From NCBI GenBank assembly GCA_009760855.2, contig WPIO01000244.1:62001-126000 (forward strand): 64,000 nucleotides of DNA. Direction: 5' to 3'. The translations under genes were made by a program, and so were the position numbers. Positions 52,861-63,560 of this stretch are shown here, piece by piece (within the stretch, counting starts at the first letter, position 1; each line of letters opens with the position of its first letter). The notes beneath the pieces were generated by a model that saw nothing but the letters and a program-made list of their open reading frames with translations, was not told the DNA's origin and searched no databases. The stretch comes from Cristatella mucedo. Lineage: Eukaryota > Bryozoa > Phylactolaemata > Cristatellidae.

Positions 52861-54560
52861 TGTTGGAAGTAGTTCTTAAATAACTAATTAATAGACACAA
52901 ATCGCACTGCATGGTTACTAGCCATGGTTTGCCAATAAACTTTAAACGACACCTGTCGCCCAATGGCGGTCGACAACGCGTACTATTGGGCGGGTGCATA
53001 CCGTGTTTTCTTATAGTTAAATGTGGTTTCCCAAACAAGTGTTCGTAGAAGTGCAATAGGGTGATCTTGAAGCTTGCTGGGAATGACTTGCTTGCTCGAA
53101 GCCCACTTGCCTGGTCCGGGTGAGAATTGCCAAGCTGACTGACCAGAACTCCACATCTAATGGATGGGAAATGTGTACCACACACGCGAGGAGCCATTCA
53201 AAGCCAGATCGGAGTTCGAGCATAAGGCGAGACTGGTTTGAACCAAAATGTCAGCCAATTTATCCTTTTACTGAAAACTTATGAGAATGCCCAGCGTAAC
53301 TGGGGCTAGGCATGTTGGTCTTAAATTTACAACGATCAGGCTCTCGAGGCCTTTGCTAGAGCTGAGGCTGTCAGCAAAGCATGTCAAACTCGTATGGGGT
53401 GCACGCGTGGGACGAAATCCAAGCACGAAAATGCGATTATAAGCCACTGGCTCGGAGGACGTGCACGTGCCGAGCCAATCACATAAAGTAAATCAACAGG
53501 AATGAACTTGCGTTCGTGGTTCAGCACACGGAGCACGTTCAGCCAGCAAACGTGATTCCGTGTGCTCTGCCAACTCCGGTGGTCACGGACAACGGCTGCT
53601 CCACTCGGCCAGCATGCTGCTACTCAAAGGCGGCGGCCGTGCAGCAGCAGCAGCAGAACAAGCAGCAACAGGACGTCTTCAGCGACGCCGGAGCGGCGGC
53701 GCTGCCCCGGCGTCTCTCGACCCAGCCATTTGAGTCGCGAGCATTTTCCAATAGGCTCGAAGCCGCCAAACGGCCACGGCCAAACGGACACTCCTTCGCT
53801 AGCCACGAAGCTGCGCTGCTCCCAAGTGAAGCCCGGTTCCGATGCGATTAGGTCGTGCCGTACAGCAACATGCGACAGCTGCCCCGGCAGCTCTGCAGCG
53901 CAAACGCTGTGGACGACCGAGGACCAATGCCAGCATCATCCAGCGACGGCCCTCGGCTAAACAAGTACAGCACGGGCAAAAAGGCACGGGGGCAGCGCAG
54001 GGCAGGGCAGCAACGACGGCCTCTTTCGGTGCACGCACGAACCGATTGCTTGCGACTGGCCGCAGGGTGGTTCTCGACACGTACACGAAGTTTGCCTGAT
54101 GCGAATGTAGACTGTAGCTCTTTTCGGGAGCAGCAGGCAAATCGACTCTGCTAAGTGGGCAGCAGCGGTGCAGCGCACAGAAGCCGAACCCGAGCAAGAG
54201 CTGTCAGTACACGAGGAAAGGGCGTCAGTAAAAAGAAAACTAGCTACAATCTTGATTTGCAGATTGCCGGCAAAGCCTCCTAGTGTGAGATTGGCGCTGG
54301 CCGGCGAGCACGCAAAGGCCAGCGTGCACCCACGAGCTCCCGATCTGACACAGCGCGATATATATCGACGAGAGTGTGAACAGCAGCTACACGAAAGCCG
54401 TCTCGCAAGCCGTCTAGCACGGTGAGCATCGACATATCAACACAGGTGAGAGGTCACGTCTTAGCTAGAAGTCGGCACTTTCTTTCGCACAAGAGCACCG
54501 GCTCTGAGGCCAGAGCGCCGGCTCGGTGGGCCATGCAGACTTCCGGCGTCCTGCTCGACT
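52861..54560. other. No gene recognised; GC-rich from 53500
   Basis: Includes a short (CAG)n at 53641-53670. GC-rich frames on both strands have no recognisable motif. Lies just 3' of the SLC13 stop codon, so part may be its 3' UTR. Confidence 0.4.
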
Positions 54561-54707
54561 CTAATGGCACGAGTTACTCGAGCTGTTTGTCGTCGCCATC
54601 GCCCAGTTAGGAAACTCGTCGAGATGCCAGTATGCCGATCCCCACGTGTTGATGGCGAGGCTGACGAGCAGGATGCAGCCAACGGTCAGTATCGCTCCGC
54701 TCTTGGC
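54561..54707 (-). CDS. SLC13-family symporter, last coding exon
   Basis: 147-base minus-strand exon, acceptor GCACAG at 54708-54713, stop TAG at 54561. It encodes AKSGAILTVGCILLVSLAIN, TWGSAYWHLDEFPNWA and a short Asn/Ser-rich tail. The 'LAINTWG' string closing the last transmembrane helix is diagnostic of SLC13 (NaDC/NaCT/NaS) carriers. The Asn-X-Ser sites after the last helix agree with the extracellular C-terminus of the family. Confidence 0.88.
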   Translation of the reverse strand, partial: AKSGAILTVGCILLVSLAINTWGSAYWHLDEFPNWAMATTNSSSNSCH

Positions 54708-55001
54708 CTGTGCGATGAGAGATAGGATAAGCTGAAAGGTCACACATTTATCGCAAGCATCGAGAGCAAAGCATTGAGAAGCAAAGCAAAGAAACCATGC
54801 TCGCCAACTTGGATCGGCCAAAGCAATGCAAAAAACGCTGGCAGTGCAACCGGAGAAAATGAATGGGCGAAGACGGTCTGCAGCTGTCCCACTGCGACTG
54901 TTCGAGACGCCGGGCCCGGCAGCCCACGTGGCTGCTGCATCGTGCAAGGCCTGCAGGGCCTTTGGCCATGCAGCTCCAGCCATCGAGCCTATGCGACTCA
55001 C

Positions 55002-55139
55002 CATGTCGACAACCTTGAGGTGACCGTAGCTGAACACTATGGCATTGGGTGGAGTGGAAATCGGGAATATAAATGAGTATGACGATGCCATGGTCACCGG
55101 CACCATCAGATAGACTGGGTGGACGCGAATGATGATGGC
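55002..55139 (-). CDS. SLC13-family symporter, exon with TPPNAIVFSYGH signature
   Basis: 138-base minus-strand exon (46 codons, phase 0/0), acceptor TTTGCAG and donor GTGAGT. Encodes RVHPVYLMVPVTMASSYSFI and FPISTPPNAIVFSYGHLKVV. This is the SLC13 family signature in the second inverted repeat, near the sodium and substrate site. Joins in frame to both neighbours. Function by family: sodium-coupled uptake of di/tricarboxylates or sulfate at the plasma membrane; the substrate cannot be told from sequence alone. Confidence 0.93.
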
Positions 55140-55926
55140 CTGCAAAGTGAAAGCGACACTCATCATCGTGGTCCTAATCACGTGACCTGTGGTCAGGCGC
55201 ACTGGGACTCAGCTGCTCGCGAACTGTGCTGTGCGCTGCATTGTAGCTTCACAGCTTAAATGGATTCGATTGCATACGGCACTGCAGCACAACTTTAGCC
55301 AACAAATAAGAACAATGAAGGCAATACATCGACAACTACCCATAAGAAAAACTCGTGTTGCCATGGCTCCCACAGCGACGGTCCCTTTCCTGTATCACAC
55401 ACCTTTTGTAACTGCCGGTGAGGAGGAGGCGGAGTCCAGGCCCACATACGAGAGTGTGCACATAAACAGGGCCATCACGACCACGCCCACTTATCCTGTC
55501 CGTGCCCACTCGTCAATTTGAAGCTACACACCGACGGCATCAATAGAAGCGAAGCATTAAACGATGCGCAGCGATAATTTTGGGCATCTGACTGCCCAAC
55601 ACGTTTACCGTGGTACACAAATACACAAAGCATGACCACTCTGCACACATGACTTGGGGAGACCTTCATTGCTTGCATAACTATTAAGATTGCACAACCT
55701 CAATGAACCGAGCTAAAACTATAGTGAAACATGCAGAACAATACTGAAAACTGTAGTTGCTTTTAAGGACGACTGTAGCACTTGCCAGACTGTATGAGAC
55801 GGCAGTGGACAACGCAGGTACACCTGACGCGCTGTAAATACCACCTGCACATTCTGCTAACTACTGCAACGGGCGCTGCTTGGCAGCCAACATGTGACTG
55901 TCGGCACTTTGTCGCCATGGACTCAC

Positions 55927-56055
55927 CAGCTCTGCTATGATGGGCAGCAGGATATTTGCCGAAGATGTATTGCTTGTAAACTGAGTAAGGAAGGACATGA
56001 GAACCGTGGCTGCGAAGCAAAGGGCTACCGGTGAGACATCCTTCATGCCGGCAAG
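55927..56055 (-). CDS. SLC13-family symporter, exon with the SNT motif
   Basis: 129-base minus-strand exon (43 codons, phase 0/0), acceptor TTGCCAG and donor GTGAGT. Encodes GMKDVSPVALCFAATVLMSF, then LTQFTSNTSSANILLPIIAE. The SNT triplet of the second repeat, part of the sodium/carboxylate site in SLC13 and VcINDY-type carriers, is intact. The upstream joint is less certain (see the exon at 58264). Confidence 0.9.
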
Positions 56056-56058
56056 CTG

Positions 56059-57141
56059 GCAACCAAGCCAGTCGGATAAGCCAGAATCCTACAATGCAGA
56101 CGAGTGCCACAGCGATCGTGCAAGCAAGCATGATTCAGCGAAAGCATAATTACCTGGCTTCCGATACTGACGATTGTGATAGTTTACAGAGATGAAATGC
56201 AGAGCAGATCTTGTTCAACGATTGCATAGCCGCAGAGCTGGTTGAAGTTGTCGGTTTGCGTGGGTATGCCCAACCACAGATAACCTACATAGGGCTTCTC
56301 CCTCCCGGCTCATTGGTAGGAGGGCAATTTAGCGCAAGAGCAACAGCTGATCACGAAGTAGAGAAGAGCCAGAACGATGGCCAGTGAAATAAAAACATCT
56401 GCGACCTCCTGGAGAGGCTGTGACAACGTGACATTCTAGACAGGAATGGCCACGGATTGCACCAGCCAGAGGGATGCACCTCGAAATGCCTCCACGAACA
56501 TCACGATCACGTACGGTCATGAAGTGACCTTTGCCTATCGTGGTCGTCTTCAGCACGTTGCACTTCATTGAAAGCCGTGGTTTTCCAGATATTTTTTTAT
56601 ACCAGAAACATCACCAGTGCTGGAGGCAGTTCATTGCAAATAACAAGATCAGGGGAAAGCCTATATGAATCCTGCATAACCGGATGCCCACAGAAAAGTC
56701 AGGAGCCCCAGACCGCAACTCCTCGTTGAGATAAAGGTGGCCCACACGATGCTCTCATGATACAATTTTCTTCTGCTGCTTTAGGTCTCTAGATAAAGTG
56801 CTGAATCTCAGAGTATGCGAAGTTGACGTCAATTTTAGACTCCATAGCAAGACCAAGTGGGAAACAGTTGGAAAAGCCTGATCTAACACGATAACAAAGG
56901 CAATGCTATCTATGACTTGCAAGTATCACTGTCAGCCGCCATGCATGGACTGCTAGAGAGATGCTAAGACTGCATGAAACGCATTTGCTTCTGAAATGAT
57001 CGAATGGTAAATGAATCCAAAACAAAGCAATTATCTGCAAACTTGCTTGGAAATGACTTTAAAAGCTAAAGTAGTTTTTAAAAACACCACCAGAGCCTGT
57101 ACAGCCCCTGAAACATTGTCATGTCAAGATCTGCCATGTGT
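56059..57141. other. Intron of the SLC13-like gene, no repeat identified
   Basis: A minus-strand stretch near 56320-56400 could encode one hydrophobic helix (VFISLAIVLALLYFVISCC) but lacks convincing splice sites. Otherwise nothing seen. Confidence 0.35.
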
Positions 57142-57322
<181 letters not shown>

Positions 57323-57469
57323 GCAGATTTTTAAGGTTTTTAATTTATCGAAAGAGAAAATTGGAGTACTTCTTCCTGTAGCCAACGAATAGCCTCGACT
57401 TCGACAACCAAAATAATACAAAGAATACACAAGTGCTCATTGATATGGCAACATGTGAGCCAGATTAAC

Positions 57470-57790
57470 CCTAATTCTTTTGGCTCAAATTGTTTAGCTG
57501 TGCCTCTAACCAACCTCATATCCTTTGAAGACCGCGCCTTTAGTTCGTATGCTCCTTCAGCATGGAACTCATTCCCGACTGATGCCAGGACGACTTGACA
57601 TTTAAAAGGGAGCTAAACACCCACCTGTTCCTCACATCATTTGCAAATGGTCCTTTATGCAGTAGTGCATGCTGCCGATGTGCATGCTACCACTAACCGT
57701 ATTTACACACTGCCTTTTCATCATATGTAAAGTGCCTAGAAAGAGATTTAGTTCTCTAAGGGTGCTAAACACATGTCATAAAATTATTAT
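57470..57790 (+). mobile_element. LINE-B 3' copy
   Basis: GTTTAGCTGTGCCTCTAACCA, the degraded 'SYAPSAWNSFPT' coding block, the stem-loop segment (57727-57765) and an ATT-rich tail. Intronic to the minus-strand SLC13-like gene. Confidence 0.75.
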
Positions 57791-58054
57791 AATTATTATT
57801 TTTAATAGTTTGTATGCAATACTTGTGAATAGCTTCATAAAAATGTAATGCCATTATGAGATCGATATTATAAATATTATTAGTTAAAACTGTATGCAAT
57901 ATTCACAACAAAGCAATGCCAGCATGAGACAGATAGATACTCTATAACGAGGCACATAAAAGCAGGATGACATCAATTCCGCCACAAGAAACACCAGCAG
58001 ACTCGCATCTGTAGATGTGTAGCAACACTGGAGACCTGATGCGAATGATTGAGC

Positions 58055-58165
58055 TGCTCTTGTTTAGCCAAGCGCTAAGGGACTCACCCCTGACGAACAA
58101 GGGCCTTGGCTCGAGTCCTGCAGCACGTGCAAAGTGCCAGGGTAGAGATTAAGTTATCTTAGGTT
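58055..58165 (+). repeat. tRNA-like SINE fragment
   Basis: TTAGCCAAGCGCTAAGGG resembles an A box region and GGCTCGAGTCC a B box, spaced as in a tRNA. It is followed by a piece resembling the LINE-B 3' segment (GTGCCAGGGTAGAGATTAAG). Confidence 0.4.
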
Positions 58166-58263
58166 GCTATGTATATACAGCATATATATATATTATATAT
58201 TTCAATCTTAGGGTGCTATGTAAATACAGCATATATATATTATATATCTCCAACACATGTGAC

Positions 58264-58418
58264 CCAGCACCGGGTTGGTCTTATCCACTCAGCAAATCGG
58301 CTCACCTTGCAAACGTCGGCCATTGCAAAGCCGCCGCCGAGCAGAATGATCACGCCCCACGGAAGCTTCTGCTGCACGGAGTGCCAGTCCAGCAGAGGCG
58401 GTCCTAGCTTGTAGCTAC
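58264..58418 (-). CDS. SLC13-family symporter, exon with LLGGGFAMAD
   Basis: Minus-strand exon, acceptor CTGCAG at 58419-58424 preceded by a 17-base poly-C tract. Encodes SYKLGPPLLDWHSVQQKLPW and GVIILLGGGFAMADVCK. An internal GTGAGC right after VCK (58300-58305) is a consensus donor, but reading through gives VSRFAEWI, which resembles the 'SGLS.W(I/L)' that follows in the family, so I extend the exon to a weaker GT at 58263. Both joints to 55927-56055 are phase 0. Alternative splicing or a missed mini-exon is possible. Confidence 0.75.
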
Positions 58419-58425
58419 CTGCAGC

Positions 58426-58442
58426 GGGGGGGGGGGGGGGGG
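58426..58442. repeat. Homopolymer G17 (poly-C on the gene strand)
   Basis: Seventeen consecutive G on the plus strand; as poly-C it serves as the pyrimidine tract of the SLC13 exon acceptor at 58419. A similar G16 lies at 61718-61733 in another intron. Confidence 0.95.
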
Positions 58443-58959
58443 TAAAACATTCGCCAAAGCAAGCGAATGCACGAGCTTTGTGTGCAACATTGCAAGCGAA
58501 ATTTGCAAAGCCACGAGTACATAATGGGGCGCATAATGCCAAAGCAACATTGGCAAAACGAAAACGATCTCAGGACAGCTATGCTGACAGTGTCGGACTT
58601 ACAAGCAACCTTAAGGGGGATTTATATGGGTCAATAAATAACACAAGTAAATATAATCGTGGGTTCTTCGACAAGGCTGCACACCAGCCATCGCACATTC
58701 GGTGTTCTCCAGCCGTGCACATGCAAACCTCACAACTAAGGCCAAGGGCACGAATAAAACCCTCTAAAATGTACACGAGAAAAAGAGCTCGTGTCAACAT
58801 TAATCTATGCAACCTGCTATCGATTGCTGCTACTGCCGCTGACGGTGCTTGGCTAAGGACAGATGGACATTTTCGGCAGCATCTGGAAATATCGATTGCC
58901 TAGAAATAGCCCACACGGATCAGCCATAGCTAAGCATATTTGTCACGAACATGCCAAAG

Positions 58960-59100
58960 TCATACACTGCTGTATCTAGGAGTTACAGCAGCTATCTCCC
59001 ACAACCCCTTTCTGCTTGCAGAGAAATAAAAGGTTGCCCCTAACCCCCCAGCAGATCTCGAACCCACGACCTTGGCCGTGATGTGTGAGACTGGGCTAAG
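58960..59100 (-). repeat. tRNA-derived SINE-like copy, diverged
   Basis: On the minus strand GGCCAAGGTCGTGGGTTCGA, then a body ending GAGATAGCTGCTGTAACTCC, parallel to the SINE at 19628-19830. Intronic. Confidence 0.5.
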
Positions 59101-59231
59101 ACGGGGGTGGGGGCTAGTGTGCGGTGTCTCAGGTGCACAGGGGCCTCGATGAGGCCACTCGATGCGACGCGACTCGGCATCCGATCGCGCACACTTTGCG
59201 GCCACCGAGCAGAGCGGCCAGCACTACTCAC

Positions 59232-59335
59232 GCTGGCCGGCAGCCTGCGAAGGTGATCGAGTGCACGGGAACGAGGACGGAAAAGCGAAGAGGAAGAGGC
59301 AGACGAATATTCCCACCGAAGCATCGGTCACGTAA
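59232..59335 (-). CDS. SLC13-family symporter, exon with a short hydrophobic helix
   Basis: 104-base minus-strand exon (phase 2 in, phase 1 out), acceptor GTTTGCAG and donor GTGAGT. Encodes YVTDASVGIFVCLFLFAFPS followed by a polar stretch SFPCTRSPSQAAGQ. Corresponds to the 'VSDATVA....LLLF.LP' helix of SLC13. Too small to be obvious as an ORF; recognised from phase matching with both neighbours. Confidence 0.85.
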
Positions 59336-59468
59336 CTGCAAACACAGAGCACGCAGGACGCTGCTCTTTATAAACCGGGCCGGGCGAGCTGGACAGCTGG
59401 CGGCACGAAAGCAGCAGCAGAGAGCAGAGACGTCGCCGCCGAGTGCAGGCGAGTCTTTCGAGCGATAC

Positions 59469-59573
59469 CCTTTCTTGAAGAGCAAGTGCCAGCCCTCAAA
59501 CATCTTGGGATCCCTGAACAGCCAGAGGAGCACCAGGATGAAGAAGTAGACGATCAGCGAGATTTCGGCACTC
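59469..59573 (-). CDS. SLC13-family symporter, exon with LLWLFRDP
   Basis: 105-base minus-strand exon, acceptor TTTTTCTTAG and donor GTATCG. Encodes SAEISLIVYFFILVLLWLFR, then DPKMFEGWHLLFKKG. The 'LW..RDP....GW' string after the helix is typical of SLC13A2/3/5-type carriers. Phase 2 at both ends matches the exons on either side. Confidence 0.9.
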
Positions 59574-60608
59574 CTAAGAAAAAGAGTCGGGACATCACAG
59601 CAGCAGCGGCGGCAGCAGCGGCCGGCCCAAGCAGACCGCCGTGGCCCGGATGGGACACATCCGGGACGCGCCAGCTGCATTCGTTCGGTTCGCCTCGCAT
59701 TCTCGACTGCAGGTCGGGGGGGGGGGAGGGAGGCTTTGAAAAGTGGGCACGGGCAGCTGTCTTGGACGACCTTCCACGCTTCGATTGAACCGGATATACC
59801 ACGGTCACAGTTGTGCACCTCCGTAGCTAAGCTCAGGATACACGTTGCGGGCTATGCAGGGGCCGAAGTGTTGCGAGCGCACAGCATCACACCAGCCGTG
59901 TCGATCCGGCAAACGAAAGAACTGTAGAAGGCATGCTGCAAATACGGGTCGGCTGCCAGCTCAGCTTCGAGTAGTGGTTAGCGCTGCAATCACATTCGCC
60001 TAAGCCGAAGCTCAGTCGCGCACTACTGGTGCCAGATGGAAAGTCTGCCAGCTATCTCAGCACAGGATCGTACATACATAGCTGCAAATGGGGAGAGGGT
60101 AGAGCGCAGGACCCCTCCCCCTGCACTGAGCGATCGTGGCCCAGCGAAAGGGTGTACAGGGACTCGGGTCGTGCAGGAGCGGTGGAACGAAGAATAGCGA
60201 GTCTTGGCGGTGCCCCCACAAACGTGCGTGCGTGCCGCTGCTGCTCCCGAGCAAGTGGTGATGAGAGAGAGAGAATAGAGTGGATAGAGTGCGTACAGGC
60301 CGACACACCGGCAGAAAGCGAATTGCATGGCAAGGATATGTCACGTGCCGGCAAGGAGAGCGCCCGTTGGGCGGACGAAACGTCGGCTGGTGGCAGAACC
60401 ACGTGATGGCGAAGACACGCCCACAGATGTACAAGGGCAGACATCGACCACTATGCCCGCCCGTCCGTCCGAGTGCGAAGCATCGGGAGAACAGGGGGCA
60501 AAAAGACGGTGCCAACCGGAAGCAGCGCGACCGGCCGCGGTCGTAGTGGAGTCAAGGTCGAGGTCGCGAATGAGAAGGTCAGATGCCGAGCCAAGCCTCC
60601 GGACGTAC

Positions 60609-60689
60609 GAGAGCGAGCCGAGGCTGTAGTACTCGTCCCTGATGATTTCTCTCGCCTCCTTTTCCGTCTCTTCGCTCACGTGCGACTGT
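60609..60689 (-). CDS. SLC13-family symporter, cytoplasmic-loop exon
   Basis: 81-base minus-strand exon, acceptor GAAGAAGAG and donor GTACGT. Encodes QSHVSEETEKEAREIIRDEY followed by YSLGSLS. The 'EEY..LG.LS' end of the large loop is conserved in the family. The acceptor lacks a strong pyrimidine tract, so its start could shift by a few codons. Confidence 0.75.
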
Positions 60690-61197
60690 CTCTTCTTCGA
60701 AAAGCAGGACACCAGCGATCTTTCGTTGAGCAGAAGAAGAAAAAAACAGAATGGCAGCCACATCGCACCGGCACGCTCCTCGTGCAGGCAGCCGCAGCAG
60801 CAGGTCTCAGCAGCAGCAGGACGGAGGAAGGGTTGATAAAAGGAAGTGGGTAGAGTCCGCCTCCTGACGACGCAATCACAGGCGACAAGAGCGCCACTAC
60901 CTGCACTGTCGCGCGAGCTGCGACACTGCCTGGTGCAGCACGCTGCAGCTGCCATCAGAGTGAAGAAGCCAAGGGGTGGCAGCCAGCAGCCGGCATCGTC
61001 TCACTGGGTTGACGCTCAAAACTTTCAATTTAGCGACACCCGCAAGCTTGGCTGCGTGGACAGCTGCATGCACAGCCACCGGATGTGTCTGCAACTGTGG
61101 GGCGTAAGTGGGGGCGGCGGACAAAGGGGCGGGTGCAAAGGAGGTGGGCGCAAGGGGCTGGGCGCCGGCTAGCCGCACAACCGGGTAGCACGCTCAC

Positions 61198-61317
61198 CTC
61201 GGACCAAGGAATAGCACTTGCAAGATGATCCAGGCTAGAATCAGCGCCAGGATCATGAGGGGCACGGCGAAAACCATCCACGAGCCGAACGATATGTCGT
61301 TGGACTCGGGAAAGTAC
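61198..61317 (-). CDS. SLC13-family symporter, exon with SFGSWMVFAVP helix
   Basis: 120-base minus-strand exon, acceptor CCTGCAG and donor GTGAGC. Encodes YFPESNDISFGSWMVFAVPL, then MILALILAWIILQVLFLGP. Family members have 'FP.....FASW..FA.P......AW..L' here. Phases 2/2 agree with the neighbours. Confidence 0.9.
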
Positions 61318-61473
61318 CTGCAGGCGACGAGTGAGGCGCGGGCAATGTCACGCACGACTGGCAGAGAGCACTCGTGTCAGCAAGCTGCCGCTGCTGCTGC
61401 TGCCGCCGCCGCTGCTGCTGCTGCCGCCGCTGCTGCAGCGCTCCGAGCCTGCCCGGAAAGGTCAAATGCTCAC

Positions 61474-61620
61474 TCGAGCATGACTTCGCCGATGACCAGA
61501 TTAGGGCCGGTTCCGGTGAGCGTGGCCGTGCCGCCGATGTTCGACCCGATGCAGATGCTGAGCGACAAGGCCTTGCACAGCTCCCTGAAGTACGGGTCGG
61601 CGTTTCGCAGGTCGTACTTG
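61474..61620 (-). CDS. SLC13-family symporter, exon with NIGGTATLTGTGPN
   Basis: 147-base minus-strand exon, acceptor GCTGCCAG and donor GTGAGC. Encodes KYDLRNADPYFRELCKALSL, then SICIGSNIGGTATLTGTGPN and LVIGEVML. This is the first-repeat substrate/sodium loop of SLC13 carriers and the most diagnostic block in the window for this gene. The first repeat reads SNI rather than SNT. Confidence 0.95.
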
Positions 61621-61717
61621 CTGGCAGCGAGAAGACATGCACCAGCGGTTAGACGGCGAGCCAAGGGCAAGGTCACGGCAAGCCGCGAACTCAGGGCAAG
61701 GTCACAACAGGTGGGAC

Positions 61718-61733
61718 GGGGGGGGGGGGGGGG
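61718..61733. repeat. Homopolymer G16
   Basis: Intronic run of sixteen G on the plus strand. Confidence 0.95.
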
Positions 61734-61960
61734 TTAACAGCAGCACCAGTTGTATCAGACAGTGCCACCTAGTTTTGCAGAGGATTAACGATTAAAAGGA
61801 CCGCCGAAGATTAAAAGGACCTTCTGAGTTCCCGCATCAGCTGGGCTGCAGCAGCAGCAGCAGACGAAAAGTATTCGGCTGCTGCTGTTCAATAGCAGGA
61901 GGTGGGTGAGGGCGGGGCACGCCAGGGGCAAGAAAGAAGGCAGCTAGCGATAGCACTCAC

Positions 61961-62024
61961 TTGTCTCTATCGTGCTTCACGTCAATGTTTGCCAAATCAT
62001 GATTACCCTCGTCGGATTCCTCAC
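61961..62024 (-). CDS. SLC13-family symporter, short hydrophilic exon
   Basis: 64-base minus-strand exon between TTTCAG and GTGAGT. Encodes EESDEGNHDLANIDVKHDRD, which fits the variable acidic cytoplasmic loop before the first signature. Phase 2 out matches the next exon. The upstream (5') exons lie to the right and were not found; the gene probably continues beyond the window. Confidence 0.65.
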
Positions 62025-62187
62025 CTGAAATGAGCGTGCAGCCCGTTATGTAAAACAAGCCGAGACGCTTCGGACAAGCAAGTGCACAGGCTTGCTCCCA
62101 GCAGCTGGCTCTCCAACCACTGACCCAGTCCGAGAGGACCGAGAAAAATGAACCCCCCCCCTCTCCCTGTCTTTCTCTGTCTGTCTG

Positions 62188-62189
<2 letters not shown>

Positions 62190-62283
<94 letters not shown>
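62190..62283. repeat. (CT)n microsatellite
   Basis: Pure CT tract of about 94 bp, intronic or 5' of the SLC13 exons seen. Confidence 0.97.
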
Positions 62284-62286
<3 letters not shown>

Positions 62287-63062
62287 ATGCCAAGTGCTCA
62301 CAAGATCCTTCCATAGTCACGTATTCATATTTTCTCTTACAGGCTCGATACATTATGAGCACAGGCTGCCTTCTAAAGAAGGCAAGACTTTTCGACGTGC
62401 TTATCGATACTTTAAACATTATAGCCAAACGCAAAATTGCTACAGGTGCTCCTGAGCAGTGGAAAAATTAAGATTAAACTTCATCTGTATCGAGACGTTC
62501 CACACCAGTGCACTACACAAAATACAATAAGTCGTAATTAAAAAATGGCTCTACATTGTTGAATTATGTAAGATAACTCATACGCTACCTCTTGCTGACA
62601 GCATTGCGCATCCACTTCCAGTCGTCACTCCTACTAAATTGACAACTTTTGGTGATTGGCCCTTCAGTTCGGCAGCACTAAAGTCGAGAACATGCTTCGC
62701 AGGTATGGCCACTGCCTGCCATTACCATGCATCCTGTAAGTCTTGGTTCAACTCACACCTGTTCCAGCCAGCTTTCCCTTGGCCCCAGAGAATATTTATT
62801 TTCTGGTTTGTGCTTCGTGCTTGCCCGTGCACGATTCAGTGCACGCTACTAATTAGGGGCCCAACTACCCTGAGGCCCCGGGTGTCTATGTCTGAGTTTT
62901 TGGCATGCTTACACGATAGTGGCTTACTTTTACATGCATGTCAAAGCATAGCACCGTACATTTATTAAGCCTTGGCTATTGATTCTCCTGCAGCGATTTG
63001 TGAAGCACCAGATGGATATTCAGATCTCAAAGAATACTCTAAAAACGAATTATTATTATAAT
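62284..63062. other. No gene recognised
   Basis: Unique-looking sequence, possibly an intron of the SLC13-like gene. No exon with family motifs found on the minus strand. Confidence 0.35.
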
Positions 63063-63165
63063 TATTATAATTATTATTTATGCTCTCCATCTTTCTGGTG
63101 TAATCTCAAAGCACGATATAGGATTTCATTTTTATGCAGATGACACACAGGCGTACCCAGTGGCA
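63063..63165 (+). mobile_element. LINE-B RT fragment (YADD)
   Basis: Encodes YALHLSGVISKHDIGFHFYA followed by DDTQAY: the RT catalytic box. Ends abruptly after ~100 bases. Confidence 0.65.
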
Positions 63166-63560
63166 GAGCAGAGATTTCCAGGTAGGGAGCAGCCCTTCTG
63201 ACAATATATAACTGGGTGGAAATCGCAGTTCTTTTATACGACACAAAAGTGGCAGACGCGAATAGGTTGAAAGTATGAGATGATCTTCGGTCAAGGATTT
63301 CGAAAAGTACGACAGAATCCCACCATAAGCAAATGATCTCTTCGGCGGTGGCGCTGGCACTGCTAATAACTGGCTCGTGGCTGGCAGTGGATGATGCGCC
63401 GAACGGTGTCCGAACCGTTTGAGTGCATCAATCATCCACTGTACCCTAACGATGCTTATTGCTTGCAGAAAATGTGCATAGCATACCGTCACTGCATCGG
63501 CAATGCTAGTTTACTACTGTCAGCAGGGTTAACTGCGTGAAGCAGATATTTACACCAGAT
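63166..63560. other. No gene recognised
   Basis: Nothing beyond a short A/T-rich patch; open minus-strand frame has no motif. Confidence 0.35.

Noticed and set aside
61225-61737. Plus-strand Ala-rich ORF of 170 codons
   Set aside because: Antisense shadow of SLC13 exons and a (GCT)n run in the intron.
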